Assembly: GCA_963833955.1 (NCBI GenBank)
Contig: CAWHZY010000015.1
Location: 248,001-312,000 of the forward strand
DNA from: Roseiarcus sp963833955
GTDB lineage: Bacteria; Pseudomonadota; Alphaproteobacteria; Rhizobiales; Beijerinckiaceae
DNA: 64,000 nt
Direction: 5' to 3'
The stretch's first letter is position 1. Each line of letters begins with the position of its first letter. Shown piece after piece: positions 9,471-20,200 of the stretch. The notes under the pieces are model-generated. The model was not told the origin of the DNA. It saw only the letters and a program-made list of their open reading frames with translations, and made no database searches. The position numbers and the translations under genes are program-made.

Positions 9471-9944
9471 GCGCAACCTGCTTGGACCGGCCCGCGACCA
9501 ACAGCTAACGCTATAAGATCCAAAAATCTTTCCCATTCCGATTGCGGGGTCCGTTGTCGCGGCAAGGACGCTTCAACTCCGACTTCCGCCTATTCTGGCG
9601 CGACCTCTCTACTTTGCATGGAAAATTCAGAATCGCCTGGATATCAGCCGGTTTTTCGTGATGGCGCGGGGATGAAACTGCGTTTGCTTTCCTGACCGCC
9701 GGCCGCAAAACGACCATCCCGCCGGGGCTCATGGGCTCGAGTGAAGCCCTATCTCCACCTCGCCTGGGAAGTCGCGTCGCGTGACAGTCACCCATTCGAT
9801 GATAGACTGCGCTGTGAGCGACTTCGGTTGAGGCGAAGCAGCCAAGCGCGATATTCGCGCTCCCGGCGCCCGCGTCCTGTTCGCTCGCTTGCATGAGCGC
9901 GCGCGATCTAAAGCGCGACAACATCGAACGCGAGGATAACGGCC
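9471..9944. other. Intergenic region, no gene recognised
   Basis: A 474-base gap between the TetR gene and the aldolase. Short frames exist on both strands but none has a recognisable fold, a consistent start signal or convincing coding character. The aldolase promoter should lie in the last 100-150 bases. Confidence 0.5.
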
Positions 9945-10844
9945 ATGGCCAACGACAAGATGATGACGCAGATGTCGAGCAAGCCGGGCTTCATTGCCGC
10001 GCTCGACCAGAGCGGTGGATCGACCCCCGGAGCGTTGCGGCTCTACGGGATTCCGGAGAGCGACTATAAAGGCGACGACGCCAAGATGTACCAGCTCGTG
10101 CACCAGATGCGGGTGCGCATAATCACCGCGCCCGCCTTCACCGGCGACAAGGTCATAGCCGCCATCCTGTTTGAGCGCACGATGGACGGCGAGGCGAAAG
10201 GTAAGCCGGTCCCGACCTACCTGTGGGAGGAACGCGGCGTCGTTCCGATCGTCAAGGTCGACAAGGGGCTCGCGGAAGAGAAGGATGGCGTGAGCCTCAT
10301 GAAGCCGATCCCCGACCTCGACAAGCTCCTGGGCCGGGCAAGCAAGCTTGGCGTGTTCGGCACCAAGATGCGCTCGGTCATCAACCAGGCCTCGAAAACC
10401 GGCATCGCCGCTATCGCCAAGCAGCAGTTCGAGTTTGGCGAGCAGATCGCAAGTCACGGGCTAACCCCGATCCTCGAGCCGGAAGTGTCGATCAAAAGCC
10501 CCGACAAGGCCGGCGCCGAGCGGATTTTGCTCGACGAATTGACGAAGGGGCTCGCCGCCTTGCCCGCCGGCCGCAAGGTGATGCTGAAGCTGACGATCCC
10601 CGACGTCCCTGACTTTTATGCCCCGTTGATCAAGGACAAGCGGGTCGTGCGCGTTGTCGCGCTGTCCGGCGGTTATACGCGGGACGACGCCTGCGAGCGT
10701 CTCGCCAAGAATCACGGCATGATCGCGAGCTTCTCACGCGCGCTTGCCGAGGGCCTCAGGCGTTCGATGTCCGACGCCGAATTCAACGAGGAACTCGGCG
10801 AAGCGATCGAGGAGATTTATGAGGCTTCGACCGTCAAGGTCTGA
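9945..10844 (+). CDS. Class I fructose-bisphosphate aldolase
   Basis: Schiff-base aldolase cleaving fructose 1,6-bisphosphate to glyceraldehyde 3-phosphate and dihydroxyacetone phosphate. The 299-residue protein opens with GFIAALDQSGGSTPGALRLY, the class I phosphate-binding start, and has the E-F-G and P-I-L-E-P-E strand motifs and a K-L-T strand (RKVMLKLTIPDVPDFY) holding the candidate Schiff-base lysine. It stands alone with 474 empty bases before it and 410 after. The gene symbol is uncertain because naming of this short class varies. Confidence 0.9.
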   Translation: MANDKMMTQMSSKPGFIAALDQSGGSTPGALRLYGIPESDYKGDDAKMYQLVHQMRVRIITAPAFTGDKVIAAILFERTMDGEAKGKPVPTYLWEERGVVPIVKVDKGLAEEKDGVSLMKPIPDLDKLLGRASKLGVFGTKMRSVINQASKTGIAAIAKQQFEFGEQIASHGLTPILEPEVSIKSPDKAGAERILLDELTKGLAALPAGRKVMLKLTIPDVPDFYAPLIKDKRVVRVVALSGGYTRDDACERLAKNHGMIASFSRALAEGLRRSMSDAEFNEELGEAIEEIYEASTVKV

Positions 10845-11254
10845 CCGATTGTCGTCTTGGCCGGCGCCTCGCGTCGACCGCGGGCGCGAAGGACGGCCCG
10901 ACGGGCCCCGGCGCGCCGTCTTCGCATTGAGGCGCCGTAACGGGCGTCTCTGCGGCCGGCGGACATGAAGGCCGGTTGACCTGGGGGTCTCCCCGATGCT
11001 CGCCCCCTTCCTGAGGCTCGTTGGCCGAAGAGCGGATTTCGTCAAGGCGGCGTGCGGTCCGGCGGCGTTTCGCAGTTGGGATCGAACGCAGGCAGAAGCG
11101 TGTCTCCGCGTTGAGCAGACCCACCTGGTCGCCTCACCGGAAATGAACGCCTTGGCTTGACTTAGCGGGGCTAAGCGCCGTTGCTTGCGGGCGTCGGGCG
11201 GGAACTCGTCATCGATGGTGACGACGTCTTGCAATCGCCAACGGGGACATTGCC
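10845..11254. other. Intergenic region, no gene recognised
   Basis: A 410-base GC-rich gap between the aldolase and the HAD phosphatase gene. The early part is rich in GC palindromes (around 10868-10925) that could end aldolase transcription. No recognisable protein is encoded on either strand. Confidence 0.45.
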
Positions 11255-11923
11255 ATGAGCGCAGCGGCCGGCGCCGTCTTTCTGTTCGACGTCGACAATA
11301 CCCTCCTCGACAACGACCGCATTCAAGCGGACCTCCGCGAGCGTCTTCAAGCCGTCCATGGCGATGGCGCCTGCGCGCGATATTGGGAAATATTCCAGGA
11401 GCAATGGGGCGCTATGGGCTACGCCGATTATTTCGGGGCCCTTGCGCGCCTGAGACTCGAGGATCCCTACGATCGGGAGCTTCCCGCCACTGCGAACTGG
11501 CTCCTGGACTATCCGTTCGCGGATCGCCTCTACCCGAAGGCCCTTGATGCGGTGGCGCATGTGCGGCAATGGGGATCCGCCGTCATTCTGTCCGACGGCG
11601 ACGCCGTCCTTCAACCGCGAAAGATTGCGCGCTCAGGCCTGTGGAAGACCTTGGGCGGCGATGTCCTCATCTACGTCCACAAGGAAAAAGAGCTGAAGGA
11701 CATCGAGCGCCGCTATCCAGCTGCTCATTACGTGCTCATCGATGACAAGACCCGCATTCTCGCCGCGGTGAAGGCGGCCTGGGGCGATCGAGTGACCACC
11801 GTCTTCCCCAGGCAGGGGCACTTCGCGATTCAGGAGCCGCCACGCGACGGCGTGCCGGTCGACAAGTCGATCGAGACGATCGGCGATTTGCTCGACTATG
11901 ATTTCTCGAAGCTGAGATCATGA
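11255..11923 (+). CDS. HAD-superfamily hydrolase
   Basis: A 222-residue haloacid dehalogenase-type phosphatase. Motif I is FLFDVDNTLLDND (nucleophile and acid Asp), motif II AVILSDGDAV, and motif IV YVLIDDKTRIL. The cap region (residues about 20-95) is helical and of the short C1 type. Substrate not predictable from sequence. The start follows GGGGACATTGCC, a weak ribosome site. It is encoded alone, convergent with recA. Confidence 0.85.
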   Translation: MSAAAGAVFLFDVDNTLLDNDRIQADLRERLQAVHGDGACARYWEIFQEQWGAMGYADYFGALARLRLEDPYDRELPATANWLLDYPFADRLYPKALDAVAHVRQWGSAVILSDGDAVLQPRKIARSGLWKTLGGDVLIYVHKEKELKDIERRYPAAHYVLIDDKTRILAAVKAAWGDRVTTVFPRQGHFAIQEPPRDGVPVDKSIETIGDLLDYDFSKLRS

Positions 11924-12157
11924 AGCGCGGGCCGAGAGAAACGGGCGCCTGGGCGAATTCGCGACAGACAAAGCTTGATGCGCTTTATTTCTAGCCCGTA
12001 GCGGATCAAGGCGGGTCGCTTCAAAACGGGAGGCGCGAGAGCAGCGGGAGGTGAACCGCTCTCGCGCCCGCCCCGAACGCGAAGGCCTAAAGAGCTTCCT
12101 TAGCGGATGGGCGCGCTTTTTCGCGGTGGGTCGCGAGACGCGCCCAAAGGAGGCCGA

Positions 12158-13234
12158 TCAGGCTTCTTCGGCGTCGTCTTCGGACTGGCGATCCTCCTCG
12201 AGGATACGCTCGGCGATCAGTCCCGAATTCTCCCGAATGGCGCGCTCGATCTTGTCGGCCATTTCCTGATTCGCCTTCAAGAAGGCTTTGGAGTTTTCCC
12301 GGCCCTGGCCCAGCCGGACGCTGTCGAATGAAAACCAGGCGCCTGACTTCTCCACCACGCCGGCCTTGACGCCGAGGTCGATCAGTTCGCCCACCTTGGA
12401 CACGCCTTCGCCATACATGATGTCGAACTCAACCTGCTTGAACGGCGGCGCGACCTTGTTCTTGACCACCTTGACGCGCGTCTGGTTGCCGACGACCTGC
12501 TCGCGCTCCTTGATCGCGCCGATGCGGCGAATGTCGAGGCGGACGGACGCGTAAAACTTGAGCGCATTGCCGCCCGTCGTCGTTTCGGGCGAGCCATACA
12601 TGACTCCAATCTTCATGCGGATCTGATTGATGAAGATCACCATGGTGTTGGAGCGGGAGATCGACGCCGTCAGCTTGCGCAACGCCTGGCTCATCAGCCG
12701 CGCCTGCAATCCCGGCTGTAAGTCGCCCATTTCGCCTTCGATCTCGGCCCTTGGCGTCAGCGCCGCGACCGAGTCGATGACCAGCACGTCAACAGCGCCC
12801 GAACGCACCAGGGTATCGGTGATTTCAAGCGCCTGCTCGCCGGTATCGGGCTGGGAAATCAGGAGGTCGTTGAGGTTGACGCCGAGCTTGCGCGCATAGA
12901 CGGGATCGAGCGCATGTTCCGCGTCGACGAAGGCGCAAACGCCGCCCTTTTTCTGCGCCTCCGCAATCACATGCAGCGTGAGCGTCGTCTTGCCTGAGGA
13001 TTCGGGTCCATAAATCTCGACGACGCGGCCCCGCGGCAGGCCGCCGACGCCAAGCGCGATGTCGAGCCCGAGCGACCCAGTCGGCACCGTCTCGACCTCG
13101 AGCGCCTTCTGCTTGCCGAGGCGCATGATCGAGCCCTTGCCGAACGCCCGTTCGATCTGCGACAGGGCGGCGTCGAGCGCCTTGGTCTTGTCCACGCTGG
13201 TCCCTTCCACGAGGCGAAGATTCGCTTGAGTCAT
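12158..13234 (-). CDS. recA: Recombinase A
   Basis: DNA strand-exchange ATPase and LexA co-protease. Walker A is GPESSGKTT, Walker B VLVIDSVAALTPRAE, with the L1/L2 DNA-binding loops and an acidic tail (EEDRQSEDDAEEA). The frame is open to 13315, but the ATG at 13234 (MTQANLRLVEG) sits 8 bases after GAAGGA and gives the normal length. A perfect SOS box lies about 100 bases upstream. The divergent neighbour begins the accessory island. Confidence 0.97.
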   Translation of the reverse strand: MTQANLRLVEGTSVDKTKALDAALSQIERAFGKGSIMRLGKQKALEVETVPTGSLGLDIALGVGGLPRGRVVEIYGPESSGKTTLTLHVIAEAQKKGGVCAFVDAEHALDPVYARKLGVNLNDLLISQPDTGEQALEITDTLVRSGAVDVLVIDSVAALTPRAEIEGEMGDLQPGLQARLMSQALRKLTASISRSNTMVIFINQIRMKIGVMYGSPETTTGGNALKFYASVRLDIRRIGAIKEREQVVGNQTRVKVVKNKVAPPFKQVEFDIMYGEGVSKVGELIDLGVKAGVVEKSGAWFSFDSVRLGQGRENSKAFLKANQEMADKIERAIRENSGLIAERILEEDRQSEDDAEEA

Positions 13235-13334
13235 AACCATCGTCCTTCTCTCACGGGCAGCGTCTGATCCGCAATCGCGGTTTTGCGCGCCCCCCTTGTG
13301 ACGGCCATTGTGCACGGTTTGTTCTCACGCGCAA

Positions 13335-13349
13335 GTTCTTTTTCTGTTC
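13335..13349. promoter_or_regulatory. SOS box (LexA site) in the recA promoter
   Basis: GTTC at 13335-13338 and GTTC at 13346-13349 separated by exactly seven bases, the direct-repeat LexA operator of alphaproteobacteria. A further GTTC at 13321 is present but not correctly spaced. The site is between recA (leftward) and the first gene of the island (rightward), so it could repress both. Confidence 0.85.
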
Positions 13350-13434
13350 TCACCGGGATATAGCGATCGTCGTGTGGAGCCGCAGTTTAGGCACCAGTCA
13401 TTTGGCGAAGGGTCAGAGTTACAGATTCAAGAAA

Positions 13435-13932
13435 ATGGACGAGGTTGCGTCCTATAGCGAGTATGATACTTACTATGGGATGCAACTTTATCAAACCGCT
13501 GATACGCTTCAACTCACCGGGCTGACGAAGAGCCAACTTCGTGAGTGGTGCAGTGTTCGAAACCTTATCCCGGCCGATATCCTCCCTAATGGTCCGGGAC
13601 GCCATGCGCTATTTTCATGGCAAACCGCGTTGGCCTTACAACTCCTAAAGTCTGTCCACGACGACTGGGCGGGTGAAGTGGCGAGTTGGGCAGAGCCCAT
13701 TAGGATATTTCGTGGTGCGATCGAGCACACGGCCTTTCCCTCGCTTTGGGGTACAGTGGTGCGCTTCGATAAGGACCGTCGTCCCTCTATCTCCAGGCCG
13801 ACGTCCGCTCTGGTTGACGGACCGTCGCTAATCCTTCCGTTAGACCCGCACCTGCTCGTGTTGGCGTCGAGCCTCGCCATTCGGCCGCCTGATCAGCTTC
13901 ATTTGTTTCCCGCTTTGGCAGTGGGCCAATGA
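13435..13932 (+). CDS. MerR-like HTH protein preceding a DNA methyltransferase
   Basis: A 165-residue protein if started at the ATG at 13435; the frame is open from a GTG at 13372. Residues about 18-60 (YQTADTLQLTGLTKSQLREW and GPGRHALFSWQTALALQLLK) resemble the winged HTH of MerR-type proteins. The rest is unfamiliar. Its stop overlaps the ATG of the methyltransferase gene by four bases, so the two are coupled. It may be the module's regulator or a DNA-recognition partner. It is transcribed away from recA, past the SOS box. Confidence 0.6.
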   Translation: MDEVASYSEYDTYYGMQLYQTADTLQLTGLTKSQLREWCSVRNLIPADILPNGPGRHALFSWQTALALQLLKSVHDDWAGEVASWAEPIRIFRGAIEHTAFPSLWGTVVRFDKDRRPSISRPTSALVDGPSLILPLDPHLLVLASSLAIRPPDQLHLFPALAVGQ

Positions 13933-16272
13933 GCGACCAACTCGCGACCAACTGGGCGGAGCGCTGCGGTCTCGCCGTAGTGCCCCTGTTCAGCTCCTCC
14001 GATGCCGATTCGGAAGATCATCACGTTCTCTTAGACGGCGGGTTGGGCAGCTTTGCTTTGTCCGTGGGGGAAGGAGCAGACGCCAACCCAGTGTTAAGAT
14101 CTTCGTGGGCGTGGTCAAGTAATCTTCCGCACCACGTCGCGGTCACCAAGGACAAGGTTTCGGTTTCGCGCTGGGATCGTCAGGATGCCGAAGTCTTGAC
14201 CCTCGCGAGCGTCGAACGGCGGTTGGAGGCCTTTTACGATTACCTCATAGCGGACCGCGTTCGTTCAAATAAGCGCGTTGTAGACCATTTGGTCGGTCTG
14301 TTTCGTCGGGTGCGATCGTTGGTGGCTGAGGCTGGCTTGCCCGATGTACGTTCGACGGACGCATACCTCGCTTTTCTTGAAATCCTTGGCGACCCGGACA
14401 AGGCGGCCCTCGCTGCCTTCCCGCAAACCTCTTCTCAAGGGGAGGAAACATTGCAGCGGTTCTCACCATATAGTTTGGACTCGCTGTCCGAATATGCAAT
14501 GGCGTCTGAGGTCCTCTCGCGATCTCTGAAGCTGAATTCCTGGCCTAGCCGTCCGTCATGCGGGTAGCGAAGTGTTTCAAGAAGCCCACTTCGAACTCAT
14601 CCGCTCGCCCGCTTCAGACCTGTTCGGATATGTTGGCCCAGCGGAGGCCAAGGCTGCGTCGCGCGGCGGAGCCCACTTCACGCCGCCCGCCTTGGCCCGC
14701 AGCGTTTGCGAACAGACTCTGGCAGAATTGGGCGACGTAACAGCGCGGCGGGAGCTCACCGTCATGGATCCGGCTTGCGGGTCAGGAGCCTTTCTGCACG
14801 AAGCGGCACGAACGCTACGCCGTATGAAATTCAATGGGAAGCTTCGACTTATTGGATGGGACATTTCGGCGGCCGCGGTGGCAATGGCGGAATTCGTCCT
14901 GCGCCACGCCGCACGAGACTGGATGCCGCCGGGTGAACTGACGTGGGAGATAAGTGTTCAAGATTCACTCGCCACCGACATGCCGAAAGTCGACGTGGTC
15001 CTGATGAATCCGCCCTTCATCTCGTGGGTGGCGATGTCTTCAACTCAGCAAAATCAGATGAGGTCTATTCTCGAAGCAGACTTATCCGGGCGCGGCGATT
15101 TCAGCATGGCCTTCGTTACTAAGGCTATGGGAAGCTTGGTGCCTGACGGTGTGCTCGGCACCTTAGTACCCTCCAGCCTTCTTAACCTCCAGTCGGCTGA
15201 ATCGTGGCGCGCCTCTCTCTTGGACAAGGCGGCCCTTCGCTTCATTGCAGCTCTTGGCGATCACGGTCTTTTTGCCCGTGCTCTGGTCTCGGTCGCTGCT
15301 GTGGTTTTCAAAGCGCGAAAAGCGGAAACCGAGTTGAAGCCAGTAACCGCTCTCGTCACAGCGAATACCACAGACGCGACAGGCGAAGCCCTCCGAGCTG
15401 TCCGGCGTGAAGATCCGTCGGTATCCGGTTCGCTGCATACCCCAAACTGGCGGCTATTCAGCCTACCGGAGAGAATCTTCCGATCCCGACCAACTTGGCG
15501 GCTGACCTCACCAGAAACTGAGTCCGTCATTAGCCGGGTGATCGAAAGCGGCGCCCTTCGCGTTGAAACACTATTCGATGTACGACAGGGCGTACTTACC
15601 GGGTTCAACAAAGCCTTTCTGCTGAGCAAGGAAGAAGTCGATCGTCTACCAGCCGCCGAGAGACGCTACTTTCGCCCCGCAACTATAAGTGAGTCTATTG
15701 CCCTCGGCCGTATTTCCCTTACGCATTTCGTCTTCTATCCGCACACGAAGGAGGGAGACCTCTTTGCGTCTGAAAACGAAGTTCGTAAGGCGGTTCCGAT
15801 CTACTTTCGTCAATATCTCCAACGCTATGAGGCTGAGCTGAAGGCACGCTCCAGCATTTCCGAGGCAAACCGGTCCGATTGGTGGGGACTAACCAGAAAA
15901 CGTTCTTGGGCACTTTCAGCAACCCCACGGATCATCACAAAATATTTTGGCGATGCCGGCGGCTTCGCAGTTGACATTGATGCTGAGTACCTCGTTGTCC
16001 AGGGCTATGCTTGGGTGCCCCGATGGCTCGCGACCGACCTTGACGACGAATTAGCCCAGTCTGGGGATCGAACGTTGCTATACGCCTATAACGCCCTGCT
16101 AAACTCCCGCAGTTTCGGAGCTCTAGTTGAGGTGTTCTCGCCGCACGTCGCCGGAGGCCAGTTCAACCTAAGCCCCCGCTACGTGAACCAAATCCCTATT
16201 CCAAATCTGCCTTCGTTGATGGGGGAAGATCATGTGAGCGCGTTGAATTCTGAATCTCGCAGAACTCGGTAG
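13929..16272 (+). pseudogene. N6-adenine DNA methyltransferase (restriction-modification type), one frameshift
   Basis: A SAM-dependent adenine-specific DNA methyltransferase. The N-terminal about 200 residues (from 13929) are a helical domain. The catalytic part, in the other frame from about 14546, has HFTPPALARSVCEQTL, the SAM motif VMDPACGSGAFLHEA and catalytic NPPF (VDVVLMNPPFISW), then a target-recognition half ending NLSPRYVNQIPIPNLPS. One base too many around the GAATTC at 14534-14539 splits the gene; removing it joins KLN to AVRHAGSEVFQEAHFELI. The restored protein would have about 780 residues, like Eco57I-type or HsdM-like enzymes, but I see no nuclease motif in it. Confidence 0.85.
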
Positions 16273-16291
16273 ATCACCTCAGATGGAGAGC

Positions 16292-16334
16292 ACAAGTTGG
16301 CACACGGCAGCGGATCGCTGCGTTGCCAACTTGT
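16292..16334. other. Long perfect hairpin between the methyltransferase and the next gene
   Basis: Arms of 11 bases (ACAAGTTGGCA at 16292-16302, its complement at 16324-16334) enclose a second perfect stem GCAGC-GGATC-GCTGC. It starts 20 bases after the methyltransferase stop and has no T tract, so it is not a classic intrinsic terminator. It could block transcript decay or be a protein binding site. Confidence 0.7.
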
Positions 16335-16370
16335 ATGGTGGCCCGCTGACGAGCGAACTGTGAGCGGGCT

Positions 16371-17141
16371 GTGGTAAAGCCGCTTTCTGTTGTTCACCGG
16401 AACGCTCTCTCGCACGTCGCATCGTTGGAGCGGATTGTCCGGAGGCAGACTGGCCTCGGCGATGATGTTGCTCTGGACGCCGACTGGGATCAAGAAGTCG
16501 TTGCGATCAACATGGTAGGCCCCGGCAGCGAACAAGTGCGTCGCAATCGCGGTAGCTTGGCTCAGGTTGTCCCCCTGATCCGGATAACTCGGGGCATGTG
16601 GGCGTGGCTTGGTCTTTATGAGGAGTGGCAATTCGACCGAAACGTCGCGGGTGCACGCGCCTACGCCTTTCGTTCATTATCGATGACCATCCATTTCGGC
16701 TTAAAATCCGATATTCTAAAACCTCAGATATTTCGCGCCGAATGGTCTGGATTTGGTGTCTGGGCTGGCACTGATGCGTCATTCCAGGGCAAAAATGCAG
16801 GACATCCACACTGGCAATTCGATGTTCTGGAAAGCCTTTCAAGCGATAAGGCGGAAACGAACGCCAACGAGCTCCTGGAACTCCTAAGACTTGATGAGGG
16901 CAGCGAGCCAGTCCAACCCGCGGAGTTCATGCCGACCGGTGACCAACAAGTAATCGCTGACATCGTTAGCGCTCAGAAGCTCAGTCGGCTGCACTTTGCG
17001 AGCGCGGCGTCCTGGTGGAGACCTGCGCCGCATGACGCGCATGCCCATAGCCCAGAGCGCGCGGAGCAGGCCGCGGTTTGGTTGGACCGAACGATTGCAT
17101 ACACAAAGGGGGAGCTGGAACGTCTGCAGACGCGGCAGTAA
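16371..17141 (+). CDS. Protein of unknown function in the methyltransferase module
   Basis: A 256-residue protein that I do not recognise. It has no signal peptide or membrane segment and is fairly rich in Trp (MWAWLGLYEEWQF, EWSGFGVWAG, ASWWRPAP). An arginine-rich stretch (SEQVRRNRGSLAQVVPLIRI) sits near residue 55. Its place right after a DNA methyltransferase suggests the partner of a modification-based system, perhaps a nuclease, but no PD-(D/E)XK, HNH or GIY-YIG motif is visible. Confidence 0.55.
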   Translation: MVKPLSVVHRNALSHVASLERIVRRQTGLGDDVALDADWDQEVVAINMVGPGSEQVRRNRGSLAQVVPLIRITRGMWAWLGLYEEWQFDRNVAGARAYAFRSLSMTIHFGLKSDILKPQIFRAEWSGFGVWAGTDASFQGKNAGHPHWQFDVLESLSSDKAETNANELLELLRLDEGSEPVQPAEFMPTGDQQVIADIVSAQKLSRLHFASAASWWRPAPHDAHAHSPERAEQAAVWLDRTIAYTKGELERLQTRQ

Positions 17142-17244
17142 CGGCTAACCCGGCGCTTGCAATGTCCGTTGGCATCATCTCTGTTCGGTCGCGAACCTGG
17201 TTTCCCCCGACTAAGTTTTCCTACTGACCCGGAGCATTCGCAGC

Positions 17245-20200
17245 TTAGCCGTGGCTCCGGACAATCTTTTCGGCCAACTCCTCCGTCATCGGCTTTTCCC
17301 CTTTCAGCACACGACCGATGTATGGTCGGCTGGCGCCGAGCAGGTCGGCAAGCTTGTTTCGACCACCAACCTTCTCTTTTAGTCGCCGCAGGTCTTTAAG
17401 CGCCGTGTCCATTCTTGCCGCCATTGGATCGACTTCCTGACGCAAAGCCTCGGCGGCACTGAACAACTTCATCAGGGAAGCGTCGGCGATCCGCTTGCCT
17501 TCCTTCAGGCCCGCAAGCGTGTGATGAGAAACCTTCGCCTCATCGATCAGTCTGCGGTCGCTTATGCCGTATCGCTGTTGAACGTCGAACACCGCCGCAG
17601 CGATGGCAGCCCGATCAGTCAGGTAGACGCCATAGTGGGGCGGATCTGCATCTTCGCCAATGAATTCGTTCTCCTCGATGTTGTCCGCTTCCTTGCCGAT
17701 CGACTGCTGAGCCAATGCAAAGACATGACGACGCTTCAGGGGGCCGCGCTGGTCGTACTCTCCACCCTGGAATTTCGTCTCCGGGTGGAGGTGATAGCGG
17801 ACAAGACTACGCGCATGTGACTTTAGCCAAGGGGCTGGGATGGCGCCGCCTAGCTCACGATCGAATGCATGATCCTTGGCCTCGCTGGGCTTCTTGAAAT
17901 ACGGTGCCGCCGGCCGCGGCTCTCGTCGGCGCCAAAGTTCATGTGCGAGAGCGTCGGGCTCGTCTTTGGCCATTTCGATCCGCGACTTGGCCTGCAGCGA
18001 TAGGAGAAAGCCGAAAGGGAAGACAGTATGTCCGCTCGGCTGGTGCTCATTGTGCCCATCGAACCATCGGAGCAGCTCCGGCGTCGTGGCCGCATATTGG
18101 CTGGCGGCGGGAGTATCGAACGACTGCATCTCCATGAAGCGGGTTTCGTCCGGCTTATGCGACTCGGCGGCGCGAATGATTTCCTTCCATAGGTCCTCTT
18201 GCCAGAGGGGCACGCCAACCCGTTCGATGCGCTCACGGCGCGCGGCGGGTAGCTCATCATATGGCGCCATCAAATGGCCAAGGCCGTGGCCTGAGGCCTT
18301 GCGGACAACGACGCTGCCATTCTGCCGGTTGAACAGAACATACCGCTTGGCGGAGATCGTAAGGCAGAATGGGGGATCAAGCGCCGGGAGATCGTCCCTT
18401 TTGTCGGGTGGAAAGTTGACCTTCTCAAGTTGAAGGATCGGGTTATCTTCGCCATAGGGGTTGAGGTCCTTGAACCACTCACGGACCCGCAACGCGGTGG
18501 CTACAAACTCATTGGAGGGAAGATCACGGGTGTTGCCAATGGCGAGGCTGTCTGTGTCACAGAAGACCCAATCCAGCCCCTGCTCGACGACTTGATGCTC
18601 GGCCAACGCTAACATCAATCTCGCCGCCCCCGTGATGAGCGTTGCAAGCAGCGGGTGAAAGTATGCGCCTGGTCTCTCCGATGTCTGGGATTTGAAGCGG
18701 GAGGGCTTCGGCCTCCCGCCATAGCCGACCATCCGCTCTGTCTTGACGTATTCGCCCACGTTCAACTCGACGAAAATCCCATAGCTGGTCGCATTGGCCA
18801 GGATTTTGATGGCTTGCTCGTCACTCTTCAACGCGGGCTTATCGGCGGCGCTGGCAGTCTCCAGTTCGGCTTTGATCGCGTTCCGATGAATGATCAGTCT
18901 CTGATAAAAGTCGTCGGTCGCGGGATTGATTGTCTGGCCGGCTACGTCGATGGGCTTGAGCCCTTTTTGCGTGCCCTTCGATCTGAAACGGACCGCCCTG
19001 ATGACCTCCGGCGTCCGCCCTGTGAGAACCTTGGACGCGAGCACGTCAGCAAGGGTGAACCATTGCGGCTCGTCGGCGCTGAGATAGTTGAGTCCAATGT
19101 TGAGGGTGTCGCCTCCAGGGTATTTTGCCCGGACAGGGAAAAGGTTATTCCTCGGCCGCACCTGAACCAGCGAGGCCAGGTCTTTCCAACCGTCTTTCTT
19201 GCGTAGATGCTCCACCAACTCCTCTCGCGGTCGAGCGACTAACGCAGTCACCGCGTTGGTGTCGTCATGATGGGTCATGCCTTTGGCCCGCACGAAGCTC
19301 CACAGCCCCATGAGCGTGCAGACGGTGGGATACATCGAAAGAAAGTCTGTATGGACGACCGACGTGATTTGTCGGCGGATGCGGACTTCAGCGCGGCCGC
19401 CAAAATAGGCGCTCATGATCGCGCCAACGAGATGAAGAGGAAAACCTCGTTGGACCTCCTGCCAAGGCTTGATCCCCATTGCTCTCAAATACGCCTTGCC
19501 GAGACTGGCCTCGCTGTAAAGTTCATAGAGACCGGTCTCGTTAAGCCCGAAGGTTGCAAACCGGCGTGCCAGATTGTCGAAGCACTCCCATGTCGTCTGC
19601 ACGTCGCGCAGACCATAGCGAACGTACTCAGGCGTCAACGCGCCGCCATGTTCGTCTGACTTTTCCTTTGGCGTCGGAACCTTGAGCAGGTCGGACAAGG
19701 AAGCGAGCGAGTGCGACTTGCTGGTAAGCGCCGCCGCTAAAGTCTTCACGTCAACGAAGTAGCCGCGGTCAGATCCCGTGTTCTGCTCGGTCTCGTCTGC
19801 GCTCTCGTCAACGTCCTCGTCTATCTTCTCCTCCGCGGTTGCCTCAGGGGTGGGCCGATCGCCCGCGAAGCGGATCAACGCCGACCGCTGCGAGAGGTGT
19901 TTGATGACGACAGGCGGCCAATCCTCGGAAAGCCTGAGGCTAAAGCCACCGGCCATAGATCGGTTGGATTCGTTCTTTGGGGCGTCGGCTGCCATTTCCG
20001 CCTTGGTGCGCGGAGGCGTGGTCGAGCGGGAGGGCGAGTGGCGAACCGCCAGGCGCGACAGATCGAAGGGTAAATTGAAACCGACGATCTGGGCGCTGAC
20101 CGCGTAGGCGGAGCGATAGAGAATTTCATCGACAAACTCAGCGCGGGTTCTCAGGCACACGCGCTCGCCGTCAGAGTTACATTTTTCATCATCGATGAAA

